Shown here: piece by piece, positions 1 through 7,537 of the stretch | Numbering within the stretch: the first letter of the stretch is position 1 | How the letters are laid out: every line of letters starts with the position of its first letter | Assembly (NCBI GenBank): GCA_019416265.1 | Contig: DXXQ01000130.1 | Coordinates: forward strand, 1 to 9,843 | Direction of reading: 5' to 3' | Source: Clostridiales bacterium | GTDB taxonomy: Bacteria; Bacillota; Clostridia; Lachnospirales; Lachnospiraceae | Length of the DNA: 9,843 nucleotides | Notes under the pieces: generated by a model | What the model was told of the DNA's origin: nothing | Seen by the model: the letters and a program-made list of their open reading frames with translations, nothing else | Database searches by the model: none | Made by a program: the position numbers and the translations under genes

Positions 1-1017
1 GTTCCCAACCAGCAGATCGTAGCTCGTCAGATTGGCGCCCTGATGCCAAAAGAGTATGTGGAAGGAACAGGCACAGACCTTGCGTCCATTAAGACCCTCA
101 CCGATATGGGCGATTACGCGCAGAAAGCATTTGACGAGTACGGCGCAAAGGTCGGCGGTGTCAACCGTACACAGGCTGCAGATTACTGCGGATATGAATA
201 TATCAGCGATTACATGGCAGCGGGCGCCATTAAAATGGATGACGAAACTGCAAAAGTTGTGAACTTCTATGAAACAGACGAGTGGAAGGCAATGCTGAAC
301 GAACTGGTTGCATTAAATGAAAAAGGACTTCTTGACGGCGAGTGCGGCTACATGGACGAGTACTGTGAAAGCCAGCGTGTTGCAAAGAAAACCTCCGCAT
401 ACTATTCAGGAACCTACAAACCGGGCGTGGAAGCAGAAGAATCTGCACGTGCAGGATATGATTGTGTAATGGCAACTGCAGCAACAGAGCCTTACATTTC
501 CACAAACAGCGTTATCGCTACGATGTACGGAATCTCCGCAACATCCAAACATCCGGAAGAAACACTGAAATATCTGGAACTGATCAACACAGATCCATAT
601 GCAATGAACCTTGTTTCTTACGGTATCGAAGGCAAACATTACGAAAAAACAGGCGACAACACCATTAAACTGATCCCGAACAGCGGCTATTCTCATGGAC
701 AGTCCTGGGCGATCGGAAACGTATTCAACACATACGTACTGGAAGGTCAGCCGGAAGACGTTTGGGAGCAGACAAAAGCCTTAAACGACAGCGCAAAAAC
801 TTCTCCGATCCTTGGCTTCTCCTTCAATCCGGAGCCTGTAAAGATGGAGATTACCAACGTATCCAAGGTTGTCAAAGAATATGAAAGCCTTGTAGGCGGC
901 GAGCTTCCTGTGGAAGAGACAAATGCAGAATTCCTTGAAAAACTGGAAGTTGCAGGAGTTGACAAAGTTCTCGAAGAAATGCAGACACAGATCGACGCAT
1001 TCCTTGCAGAAAAATAA
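1..1017 (+). CDS. Sugar ABC transporter solute-binding lipoprotein, LipO/LplA-like, C-terminal part (5' truncated by window edge)
   Basis: The reading frame is open from base 1 to the TAA at 1015-1017, giving 338 residues; the first in-window ATG (43) is internal and not the start. The last 70 residues (from about fragment residue 269, P-I-L-G-F-S-F-N-P-E-P-V-K) match the C-terminal DUF3502 domain of large family-1 extracellular solute-binding proteins. The upstream stretch INTDPYAMNLVSYGIEGKHY is also typical of that group. Full-length members are around 500 residues, so the signal peptide, lipobox Cys and most of the N-lobe lie left of the window. These proteins bind oligosaccharides outside the membrane and deliver them to a two-permease ABC importer. 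All arginines are CGT and codon use looks optimised, as expected for an abundant binding protein. The permeases are not in the window and may lie upstream. The ligand cannot be read from sequence; the downstream glycosidases suggest a mannose-containing oligosaccharide. Confidence 0.9.
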   Translation, partial: VPNQQIVARQIGALMPKEYVEGTGTDLASIKTLTDMGDYAQKAFDEYGAKVGGVNRTQAADYCGYEYISDYMAAGAIKMDDETAKVVNFYETDEWKAMLNELVALNEKGLLDGECGYMDEYCESQRVAKKTSAYYSGTYKPGVEAEESARAGYDCVMATAATEPYISTNSVIATMYGISATSKHPEETLKYLELINTDPYAMNLVSYGIEGKHYEKTGDNTIKLIPNSGYSHGQSWAIGNVFNTYVLEGQPEDVWEQTKALNDSAKTSPILGFSFNPEPVKMEITNVSKVVKEYESLVGGELPVEETNAEFLEKLEVAGVDKVLEEMQTQIDAFLAEK

Positions 1018-1030
1018 AAATAGATAAGGT

Positions 1031-1073
1031 CAGAAGCGCTGTGTGCCGGTTGTATAGGCAGACAGTGCTTCTG
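1031..1073 (+). other. Intercistronic stem-loop between the binding-protein gene and the regulator gene
   Basis: Bases 1031-1047 pair with 1057-1073. The 17-position stem has one G-U pair (1038-1066) and one G-G mismatch (1043-1061), around a 9-base loop (1048-1056). The stem starts 13 bases after the binding-protein stop codon. No T-run follows on the + strand (CACTG, then A-rich), so it is not a canonical intrinsic terminator for this direction. Its position is that of a 3' mRNA-stabilising or processing hairpin. Such hairpins keep binding-protein transcripts more abundant than downstream genes, as in other sugar-transport operons. The pairing is seen directly; the role is inferred. Confidence 0.65.
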
Positions 1074-1096
1074 CACTGAAAAAAGGAGGATGGGGT

Positions 1097-3373
1097 ATGA
1101 CCGGACAAAAAAAGCCGCAGGCATATATGTCCCGGAGAAAAAGAGTACAGCAGAAGGTGGAGCACAGGCGTACTTTCGGAAGGAATTTTTTAAGACTTTC
1201 CGTGAGTATGCTTTTTGTACTTTTTTTCAGCTTCGGGATTGTATATCATACGGTAAAAAATGTGATCATTGAACAGAATGTCAAGATTTCCCAGCAGTCC
1301 TTCGAACAGGTACAGACCCAGTTTGAACAGGCGAGAAGCGCGGCAAATACCATTGCCACCCAGGTGCTTCTCGACGATGTGTGTTCGGATTTTTTAAGCG
1401 CAGGCTCCGGTGCGGGAATGAACAGCATCACAAGGGACAGGGTGAGGAATCAGCTTTCCCTGTATCAGAACACAAACCCCATGGTGGAGTCTGTTTATGC
1501 CTATAACCGGGATGCGGATATGTTTATCACCTCGGGCTCCAGATTCGGCTCCGTGGGAAAGGACAGCTTTTCCGACAGGGAGATCGTAGAAATCCTGGAA
1601 CATCCGGAAAACTACAACACCCAGAATCTGGTTCCAAGAGTGCGGACCTCCTCCTATCCCAACCAGACGGAAAAAAAGGAAAACCTGTATTCCTATTTTT
1701 TGTTTGCCAATGGAGAAAAGCCGGGAAATGCGGTGATCGTCAATCTGCGGCTGGATGAGCTGATCCAGGAAATCCTGCAGATGGATATGATGCAGGACAG
1801 TATCCTCATGATCCTGGATGAGAACAGGCAGAGCCTTTTGCAGGTGGGAAACACTGAGCCGGAAGAGATGGAAGGATTCTTAAAAGCAGTGGAAGGCTTT
1901 TGGGGAAAAGGGAAAGCTTATGGGGAACAAAAAATCGGCGGAACGAAATTTTTCGTCTCAAGCCTGTATTCCTCCAAAAGCGAATGCAGTTATCTGAAGG
2001 CTGCCAGGTATGACACCATGTTCCATACCCTGATTTCTCTGCAGAGAAAGGTGCTGATTTTCCTTGCCTTTGTGGCTGCTGCGGTAATCCTCATCGCTCT
2101 TTGGAATTCCCTTGCCATCCTGCGGCTTCACGGGATGCTGGAAGCAAAAGAGACGCCTCATAAAAAGCCCGGAAATCCCCATATTTTTAAAGAGCAGTTT
2201 CTGGCTGACTTTATGCACGGACGTAAGGTATTCCGTCCTCAGAGCCTTCGGGCTGAGATGGAAAAGATCGGTTTTCCTGTAAAGGAAGGCCAGACCTTTA
2301 CCCTTGTCACCCTCTACCTGGAAAATTATGAAAAATTCCAGGAGACTTTCGGAAAAAAAGGAACCTATGATATTAAATTCGGGTTTTACAATATTTTTGA
2401 GGAAACCTTCCGGGAGCATTTCCGGATTCTGGGACTTATCAACCGGGATGCCACCATGGCCTTTATCCTTGAGACAGGGGAGGAAGGGATTGGAAGAATC
2501 GGAGAAACCTTCCGGCAGTTCTGCAGGAACAGCGAGGTTTTCGTACAGTGGGATTTTCTGCTTTTCGGAACGGAAAAGGCGGAGAACCTGGAGAGGATCC
2601 CGGAGCAGTACAGCCAGCTCTGCAAAGTATTGGGAGAGGGCTTCTTCTATCCTTCCAATACCTATGTGTCCTACGGAGATATTCGCAGATATCACAGTAA
2701 AAATGCAGACTTTCAGAAACTGGATGTGGGAAATCTTGCCAAAAATCTGTCCTCCGGAAAAAATGTGCAGGAAAATTATGAGCTTCTCACAGAAGAAATG
2801 AAATTCTGCACTGTGACCGATTACATGAATGCTCTCACCTGGTTTGGGATTTCTCTTGTACGGGGTGCAAAAAAATACGGTATTTCCGAAGAAGATGCCA
2901 ATGATTTTCTCATGCGTTTAAGCAGATGTGCCAAAGCTTCGGAGGCAGACGAGCTGTTTGAAGAATTTTTCGCGGTCCTCACCAGAGAACAGAAAAAATC
3001 TGCGGCAAAAAAAGGCGTGACCGGAAGACTTGATGAAGTGAAAACATACATCGAAGAAAATTTCAGGGATCCCAACATCACCCTGGAAATTCTGGGAGAT
3101 GCCTTCCATGTGTCGCCCAATTATCTGGGGAGACTTTTTAAAAAAGAAACCGGCGTGTCAGTTGCAGACTATATTAACAATGAGAGAATGGCGTGGGTAC
3201 TGGAACAGCTAGAAAAAACAGACCGTCCTGCAAAAGAGATCGCAGAAAACTGCGGGTTCGTAAGCACCAATTATTTTTATACCTTCTTTAAGAAGAAAAT
3301 GGGTGTAACGCCCCAGGCGTACAGAGAAAATCATTTTCTGAAAACAACCACAAAATCAAGGAAAGAGGAATAG
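1097..3373 (+). CDS. Membrane-spanning AraC-family transcriptional regulator with extracytoplasmic sensor
   Basis: This 758-residue protein is probably a one-protein sensor and DNA-binding activator for the surrounding glycan genes. A basic N-terminus (MTGQKKPQAYMSRRKR) precedes TM1 (about 32-54). Residues 55-318 form a predicted outside region of Cache type, starting with an amphipathic helix rich in Gln/Glu. TM2 is at about 319-343 (L-I-F-L-A-F-V-A-A-A-V-I-L-I-A-L). A cytoplasmic middle region (about 360-620) resembles the degenerate GGDEF-like linker of YesN-type regulators. The C-terminal 116 residues are a two-helix-turn-helix AraC domain, with HTH1 at about 662-683 (F-H-V-S-P-N-Y-L-G-R-L-F-K-K-E) and HTH2 at about 711-732 (I-A-E-N-C-G-F-V-S-T-N-Y-F). 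The start is set by AAAAGGAGG at 1081-1089, 7 bases before ATG 1097. The ATG at 1090 is in another frame and too close to the ribosome site. Lying between the binding protein and the enzymes, it may control its own operon. The inducer is unknown. Confidence 0.9.
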   Translation: MTGQKKPQAYMSRRKRVQQKVEHRRTFGRNFLRLSVSMLFVLFFSFGIVYHTVKNVIIEQNVKISQQSFEQVQTQFEQARSAANTIATQVLLDDVCSDFLSAGSGAGMNSITRDRVRNQLSLYQNTNPMVESVYAYNRDADMFITSGSRFGSVGKDSFSDREIVEILEHPENYNTQNLVPRVRTSSYPNQTEKKENLYSYFLFANGEKPGNAVIVNLRLDELIQEILQMDMMQDSILMILDENRQSLLQVGNTEPEEMEGFLKAVEGFWGKGKAYGEQKIGGTKFFVSSLYSSKSECSYLKAARYDTMFHTLISLQRKVLIFLAFVAAAVILIALWNSLAILRLHGMLEAKETPHKKPGNPHIFKEQFLADFMHGRKVFRPQSLRAEMEKIGFPVKEGQTFTLVTLYLENYEKFQETFGKKGTYDIKFGFYNIFEETFREHFRILGLINRDATMAFILETGEEGIGRIGETFRQFCRNSEVFVQWDFLLFGTEKAENLERIPEQYSQLCKVLGEGFFYPSNTYVSYGDIRRYHSKNADFQKLDVGNLAKNLSSGKNVQENYELLTEEMKFCTVTDYMNALTWFGISLVRGAKKYGISEEDANDFLMRLSRCAKASEADELFEEFFAVLTREQKKSAAKKGVTGRLDEVKTYIEENFRDPNITLEILGDAFHVSPNYLGRLFKKETGVSVADYINNERMAWVLEQLEKTDRPAKEIAENCGFVSTNYFYTFFKKKMGVTPQAYRENHFLKTTTKSRKEE

Positions 3374-3420
3374 CCCCGGGAGGGCAGGAAGATTCCACAG
3401 ACAGAAGGAGGCAATCAATC

Positions 3421-4437
3421 ATGGAAGAATTAAAAAGAGAGGACATCATCCGTGTCATAGAGGGAAAAGGAGCTGCCGGGAGAGTTCCCCTTCTCATGGA
3501 TGTCTGGATTTACGATAATGTATTCCAAGGAGATCCCCAAAAGAGAGACAGATGGCTGAGCCAGTATCCCTGTGATATAAAAGAAATTTTCCTGCAGATG
3601 CCGGGGATGTTTGAAGCTCCTGAGGAAGACCCGGCTTTCTGCTGGACAACAGAAAGCATGGTCAAGGATGAGACAAAGGGACTGGACGCCCAGGCTGTGA
3701 TCAGAGACTGGGAGGAGGATGGAGAGGAATTTTACCGTACCTTCCCAAATCCGGATTCTGCTGCGTTGATTCCAGAAAAGGTGAAAAAAGATGAACGGTA
3801 TTTTCTGGGACGCTGGTGGTATTGTTTCTTCGAAAGACTGTGGTCTCTTCGTGGAATGGAAAATGCACTGACGGATTTTTATCTGTATCCGGAAGAGGTA
3901 CATAAGCTGTTCCGTCATCTGACAGATTTTTATATGAGAATTATGGAACGGGCGAAGGAAGAGCTGGATGTGGACGGCTTCTTTGTCTCCGATGATATCG
4001 GAACCCAGACAGCGCCCTTCTTTTCCCTTGATATTTTCAGGGAGTTTTTTAAACCTTATTATAAAGAAATCATTGAAAAAGCCCACAGTCTTGGGACGCA
4101 TTTCTGGCTTCACAGCTGTGGAAATATTGAGCTGTTTCTGCCTGACTTTATTGAAATTGGCCTGGATGTGATCCATCCCATCCAGAAATATACCATGGAT
4201 GAAAGAGAAATCGCCGAAAAATACGGGGACAAGATCTGTATTCTGGCTGGTTTTGATGTGCAGAACACCATTCCCTTCGGGACAGAGGAAGAGGTGGAAA
4301 AAGAGGTGCGCTTCTTAAAGGACACCTACGCAAGAGAGGATGGCCGGTTTATGCTCACCATGGGAAACGGCTCCACTACAGACTGGAAGATCAGCAGCCT
4401 GGATGCACTTTACAAAACTGCTTTGGAGGAAAAATGA
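3421..4437 (+). CDS. URO-D-fold protein 1 (uroporphyrinogen decarboxylase / MtaA-CmuA superfamily), function unknown
   Basis: The gene encodes 338 residues, the usual length of this fold, and starts 9 bases after AAGGAGG (3405-3411). Superfamily marks are the N-terminal RVP (21-23), S-D-D (190-192), the F-x-F-x-K-P-Y-Y helix near 209-214 and the strand-end H-S-C-G-N (231-235). The heme-enzyme motif RQAGR is absent, so this is not HemE. The cobamide:CoM methyltransferases of this fold (MtaA, MtbA, CmuA) bind zinc through H-x-C plus a late Cys. Here His231 and Cys233 are present, but the late-Cys region reads M-G-N-G-S (314-318) with no Cys, so a classical site is incomplete. The protein is soluble with no signal peptide. 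Its stop codon lies one base before the GH43-like start, implying tight co-expression. The role could be a group transfer or removal on a sugar, by inference only. An automatic label of 'uroporphyrinogen decarboxylase' would mislead. Confidence 0.87.
   Translation: MEELKREDIIRVIEGKGAAGRVPLLMDVWIYDNVFQGDPQKRDRWLSQYPCDIKEIFLQMPGMFEAPEEDPAFCWTTESMVKDETKGLDAQAVIRDWEEDGEEFYRTFPNPDSAALIPEKVKKDERYFLGRWWYCFFERLWSLRGMENALTDFYLYPEEVHKLFRHLTDFYMRIMERAKEELDVDGFFVSDDIGTQTAPFFSLDIFREFFKPYYKEIIEKAHSLGTHFWLHSCGNIELFLPDFIEIGLDVIHPIQKYTMDEREIAEKYGDKICILAGFDVQNTIPFGTEEEVEKEVRFLKDTYAREDGRFMLTMGNGSTTDWKISSLDALYKTALEEK
4425..4429 (+). promoter_or_regulatory. Ribosome binding site that fixes the GH43-like start
   Basis: GGAGG lies inside the last codons of URO-D-fold protein 1, 9 bases before ATG 4439. 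It supports ATG 4439 over the upstream in-frame ATG at 4340, which would add 33 residues read out of frame from the preceding gene. Confidence 0.8.
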
Positions 4438-4438
4438 A

Positions 4439-6478
4439 ATGAACCCTATTTTATTCAGACAGGGAATCTGCGATCCTCATGCCCATGTTTTTGAGGGAAA
4501 GGTCTATGTATATGCCACTCACGATTCCCAGGGATATGAGGAGGGCTTTCACATGGAGGACTGGCAGATCTGGTCCTCAGAGGATCTGATCCAATGGAAA
4601 CAGGAAGCCGTTCTTTTGCCGGAGGATTTCTACTGCGGCCATATTGACCAGTGCTGGGCTGTGGATGCCGCGCAGAAAGACGGAAAATATTACTGGTACT
4701 TTTCTACTGGAGACTGGGGCGTAGGTGTGGGCGTATCCGACCATCCCGCAGGGCCTTTTACAGATGCTCTTGGCGGGCCGCTGGTGGATTACCGCACGGA
4801 GCCGGTAAACTGCCCCAAGTGGGATCCCTGTGTGTTTCAGGATGAGGACGGCGTTTCCTATCTGATCGTGGGAGAATGCCGTCTGCCAAAGCCCTGGGAC
4901 TGCTACTTTATCGCCCGGTTAAACGACGATATGGTAAGCCTGGCAGAGCCCTTAAGAAGAATCGAATACCCGGACAATCCATGTCCGGAGGATAAGCCCT
5001 CCATCCATAAATACGGAGGCAGATATTATCTCACCCATTCGTCTTATTATGCAGTTTCCAATCAGGTTTACGGGCCCTACCGCCACCTTGGAAATATGGA
5101 CTGTAATATTGATCACGGAAGCTTTTTTACCTACTTAAACCAGACCTATTTCGCTTCCGGCGGAATGGACAACCCTAATCGGTATCTGCGGGCTTCCTAT
5201 ATTGCCCCCTGTCATTACCGGAATGACGGAAGAATCGTTGTAGACCAGAAGATCATGGAATACGGCTGCGGCCAGTATGACGCTGCCTGGAAACGGATAG
5301 AGAGCAGGTGGTACTTTTCTGCCTCTCGGGAGTGCAAAAGAGAGCTTCCGGAGGGCGGCTTTGCCGTGGAGCTTAGAGAGGGAGAATGGGTAAGCTTCCC
5401 CCACATTACCAATATAGAGGAAAACACAAAAATCCAGTTTCAGTGCAGATCTCTGGTTCCAGGAAAAAGCTCCTTTCTTGAGATACGGGAGGGAGATTCC
5501 CAGGGGACGCTTCTTGGTATCTGCAAGATTGGAGAACAGGGTGTTTCAGGGCTTTTTGAAACAACGCTGGCTTGTCCGGCAGGAATGAAATCCCTTACCT
5601 TCTGCGCGAAGGGAGAAATTCTCATGGAATGGTTCTCTTTTGACAACGGGAAAAACAGAAGTACCGCAGAACCGGCGTCTTCCTTTGTGGGACGGGGAGC
5701 TGCCAGAATCTACGATGAAAATGCAGGCTGCTGCCGCGCGCTGGGGAATATGGAACTAAAGGGAGCTTCCATGGACGGACTCCTGGACGGTGGGGCAGGA
5801 GGAAGAGGAGAGCTTGTGATTCCCTATTACTGCAAGGGTATGGAAGGGGAACTTGAACTCTATATCAACGGCGTTTATCAGGAAACCTTAAAATTCCCCC
5901 ATAACGGAAGAACCTCCATAGGAAAGGTTCCCTCCCAGCTTCGGGTTCCCGTAACTGTGAAGCCGGGGGTCAATAAAATCAGCCTTTCCTCTTCGCAGTA
6001 TCAGTTTGGAGCCTTAGGCATCGATCACCTCACACTGGAGATGGGAAAAAGCGCCTGCAGGACATATCCCGCTGCAAACGGAGCGCTTTCCCCTGTGGGA
6101 AACGGCTGCTGGGATAAGCTTCCCCAGAGGGAAAATGATTATTTTTCCTTTGGGGCAAGAGTGGTTAAATTTTTAGAAAAACCCGGTGATTCTGTTTCTG
6201 TCAGGAACATAGACGGCGGAAAGGGAGGAACCTTCGGCCTGGAAATCCGGTACAGCAGGGGAGAAGCAGCCCCTTCCTTCTATGAGCTTGAGGTAAACGG
6301 AAAATTGCAGGAAACGCTGTGTTTTGCAGGTACCAAAAGCTTTTCCATGAGAGAGGCGGAGGTGTTAAAAACCTCTGTAGAGCTCCTTCCGGGGGAAAGG
6401 AATGTCCTTGTCCTTCGCAAGTGCCGGTGTGAGGATCTGGGAATCTTTGTGGATTCCTTTGCCATCGTGCCTTTCTAA
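4439..6478 (+). CDS. GH43-like glycoside hydrolase with C-terminal tandem carbohydrate-binding-type modules
   Basis: Starting at ATG 4439 the protein has 679 residues and no signal peptide. The first ~300 residues form a family-43-type five-bladed propeller. The strand motif C-D-P-H-A-H-V-F-E-G-K-V-Y-V-Y-A-T-H-D carries the predicted catalytic base Asp12, and W-A-V-D-A (73-77) followed by K-Y-Y-W-Y-F-S is a second blade. K-W-D-P (127-130) supplies the predicted pKa-modulating Asp129. In E-D-K-P-S-I-H-K-Y-G-G-R-Y-Y-L (184-198) the usual E-[GA]-P general acid appears as Asp185 when aligned on the Pro, with Glu184 one residue earlier. About 320-405 is a beta-rich linker module. About 420-535 and 560-679 look like two CBM6/CBM35-like beta-sandwiches sharing a repeated N-G-x-x-Q-E-T-L-x-F strand. 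It likely acts inside the cell on imported oligosaccharide. GH43 members include beta-xylosidases, arabinofuranosidases and galactosidases; the substrate here is not readable. CGG and AGG codons are common, unlike the flanking binding-protein and mannosidase genes. Confidence 0.85.
   Translation: MNPILFRQGICDPHAHVFEGKVYVYATHDSQGYEEGFHMEDWQIWSSEDLIQWKQEAVLLPEDFYCGHIDQCWAVDAAQKDGKYYWYFSTGDWGVGVGVSDHPAGPFTDALGGPLVDYRTEPVNCPKWDPCVFQDEDGVSYLIVGECRLPKPWDCYFIARLNDDMVSLAEPLRRIEYPDNPCPEDKPSIHKYGGRYYLTHSSYYAVSNQVYGPYRHLGNMDCNIDHGSFFTYLNQTYFASGGMDNPNRYLRASYIAPCHYRNDGRIVVDQKIMEYGCGQYDAAWKRIESRWYFSASRECKRELPEGGFAVELREGEWVSFPHITNIEENTKIQFQCRSLVPGKSSFLEIREGDSQGTLLGICKIGEQGVSGLFETTLACPAGMKSLTFCAKGEILMEWFSFDNGKNRSTAEPASSFVGRGAARIYDENAGCCRALGNMELKGASMDGLLDGGAGGRGELVIPYYCKGMEGELELYINGVYQETLKFPHNGRTSIGKVPSQLRVPVTVKPGVNKISLSSSQYQFGALGIDHLTLEMGKSACRTYPAANGALSPVGNGCWDKLPQRENDYFSFGARVVKFLEKPGDSVSVRNIDGGKGGTFGLEIRYSRGEAAPSFYELEVNGKLQETLCFAGTKSFSMREAEVLKTSVELLPGERNVLVLRKCRCEDLGIFVDSFAIVPF
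5849..6325 (+). repeat. Diverged internal repeat of the C-terminal modules of the GH43-like protein
   Basis: Residues 473-486 (E-L-Y-I-N-G-V-Y-Q-E-T-L-K-F) and 616-629 (E-L-E-V-N-G-K-L-Q-E-T-L-C-F) share 9 of 14 residues at an offset of 143. After each comes a strand of the form V-x-x-x-P-G-x-x-x-x-x-L, then a final hydrophobic strand containing G-I-D-H or F-V-D-S. This fits a duplicated CBM6/35-type beta-sandwich. The span given runs from the first copy of the motif to the second. Confidence 0.6.
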
Positions 6479-6498
6479 ACTTTGAATTTCTATAAATC

Positions 6499-6505
6499 AG
6501 GAGGA
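6499..6505 (+). promoter_or_regulatory. Ribosome binding site that fixes the URO-D-fold protein 2 start
   Basis: AGGAGGA lies 6 bases before ATG 6512. It favours this ATG over the in-frame TTG at 6482, which has no ribosome site and would add 10 unconserved residues. Confidence 0.85.
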
Positions 6506-6511
6506 AATCTT

Positions 6512-7525
6512 ATGACATCAAGAGAATTGGTATATAAAACCTTAGCCTTTGAAAATAAAGACGGCCGTGCGCCCAGGCAGATGTGGAAGCTTCCCTGGGC
6601 AGAGACCCATTATGGAGATATGATAAAACGGATAGAAAGAGAATTTCCGGATGATATTGTGACGGCTCCGGCCATTTTAAAGACAAAAACCATTGCCCAG
6701 GGAGACCCTTACAAAGTAGGCGCCTATACAGACGAGTGGGGCTGCCGCTTCCAGAACCTTCACGAAGGAATCATCGGAGAGGTAAAGGATTCTCTTGTAA
6801 AGGACGAGGACTGGGAGGATATGGATCAGGTCCATATTCCTGTGGAATGGCTGGACTTTGATACAGACGCAGTCAATGCTTTCTGCCGGAATACCGATAA
6901 ATTTACTGTTGCAGGCTGCTGCCCCCGTCCCTTTGAACAGCTTCAGTTTATCAGGGGAACAGAAGCGCTGTATATGGATCTGGTGGACGTTCCTTCCAAT
7001 ATGAAGAAATTCATGGACAGGATGCATACCTTCTACTGTGATCTTCTGGAAAAATGGGCAAAAACAGAGGTGGATGCCCTGAATTTCATGGATGACTGGG
7101 GAAGCCAGAAAAGCCTTCTGATCAATCCGAAAACATGGGAGGAATATTTCAAGCCCATGTACAGGGATTTCATCTCCATTGCAAAAAAATACGGAAAAAA
7201 GACCTTTATGCACTCCGATGGAAATACCCTGGATATTTATCCGAGAATGATCGAGCTGGGACTTGACGCTTTCAACACACAGATTTTCTGTATTGGTCTT
7301 GAGAATCTGGAGCAGTTTAAGGGGAAAATTACCTTCTGGGGAGAGATTGACCGTCAGCACCTTCTGCCGGAGGGCAGCCTGGAGGAGATTCAGAAGGCTG
7401 TCAGAGATGTCCATGCTCATCTCTGGGCAGACGGCGGCTGTATCGCCCAGTGCGAGTTTGGCCCTGGAGCAAAGCCGGAGAATGTATATCAGGTATTTAA
7501 GACCTGGGACTCCATGAAAAAATAG
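6512..7525 (+). CDS. URO-D-fold protein 2 (uroporphyrinogen decarboxylase / methyltransferase superfamily), function unknown
   Basis: From ATG 6512 the protein has 337 residues. The N-terminus M-T-S-R-E-L-V-Y-K-T-L is the standard opening of bacterial URO-D-like proteins outside the heme pathway. P-R-Q-M-W (21-25) does not match the HemE RQAGR substrate loop. Fold marks are M-D-D-W-G (193-197), W-E-E-Y-F-K-P-M-Y (209-217), H-S-D-G-N (234-238) and W-G-E-I-D (276-280). Compared with MtaA/MtbA-type zinc methyltransferases, Cys of H-x-C is replaced by Asp236. The late-Cys region reads G-P-G-A (317-320), with Ala where those enzymes have Cys. A zinc-thiolate site is therefore unlikely, and His234/Asp236 could bind another metal or act as acid-base residues. 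It sits 33 bases after the GH43-like gene and 12 bases before URO-D-fold protein 3. No signal peptide or membrane segment is seen. The substrate is unknown. Confidence 0.87.
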   Translation: MTSRELVYKTLAFENKDGRAPRQMWKLPWAETHYGDMIKRIEREFPDDIVTAPAILKTKTIAQGDPYKVGAYTDEWGCRFQNLHEGIIGEVKDSLVKDEDWEDMDQVHIPVEWLDFDTDAVNAFCRNTDKFTVAGCCPRPFEQLQFIRGTEALYMDLVDVPSNMKKFMDRMHTFYCDLLEKWAKTEVDALNFMDDWGSQKSLLINPKTWEEYFKPMYRDFISIAKKYGKKTFMHSDGNTLDIYPRMIELGLDAFNTQIFCIGLENLEQFKGKITFWGEIDRQHLLPEGSLEEIQKAVRDVHAHLWADGGCIAQCEFGPGAKPENVYQVFKTWDSMKK

Positions 7526-7537
7526 GAGAAGATGCGT

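Noticed and set aside
1031..1080. Possible intrinsic terminator after the binding-protein gene
   Set aside because: The stem is good, but no T-run follows on the + strand, so I list it as a stem-loop only.
1018..1096. Possible promoter for the regulator gene (TTGTAT at 1050-1055)
   Set aside because: These bases are the hairpin loop, and no -10-like hexamer occurs at about 17 bases downstream.
1958..2695. 245-codon open frame on the minus strand under the AraC regulator gene
   Set aside because: It lies wholly inside a well-supported + strand gene, and its translation shows no family resemblance. Long antisense frames are common opposite purine-rich coding strands.
3430..4176. 248-codon minus-strand frame opposite URO-D-fold protein 1
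   Set aside because: Shadow of the + strand gene; the predicted protein has no recognisable domain.
4340..4438. Upstream in-frame ATG extending the GH43-like protein by 33 residues
   Set aside because: The extension overlaps URO-D-fold protein 1, while ATG 4439 has GGAGG 9 bases upstream and begins just before the conserved first blade.
4434..4442. Mini reading frame ATG-AAA-TGA overlapping the URO-D-fold protein 1 stop and the GH43-like start
   Set aside because: Two codons only; it is a by-product of the tight junction, and nothing supports a leader role.
6482..6511. TTG start adding 10 residues to URO-D-fold protein 2
   Set aside because: The strong AGGAGGA lies inside this stretch and points to ATG 6512; the added residues do not resemble the N-terminus of protein 3.
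6677..7420. 247-codon minus-strand frame opposite URO-D-fold protein 2
   Set aside because: Shadow frame. Its similar length to the one opposite protein 1 reflects codon bias in both genes, not a conserved antisense gene.
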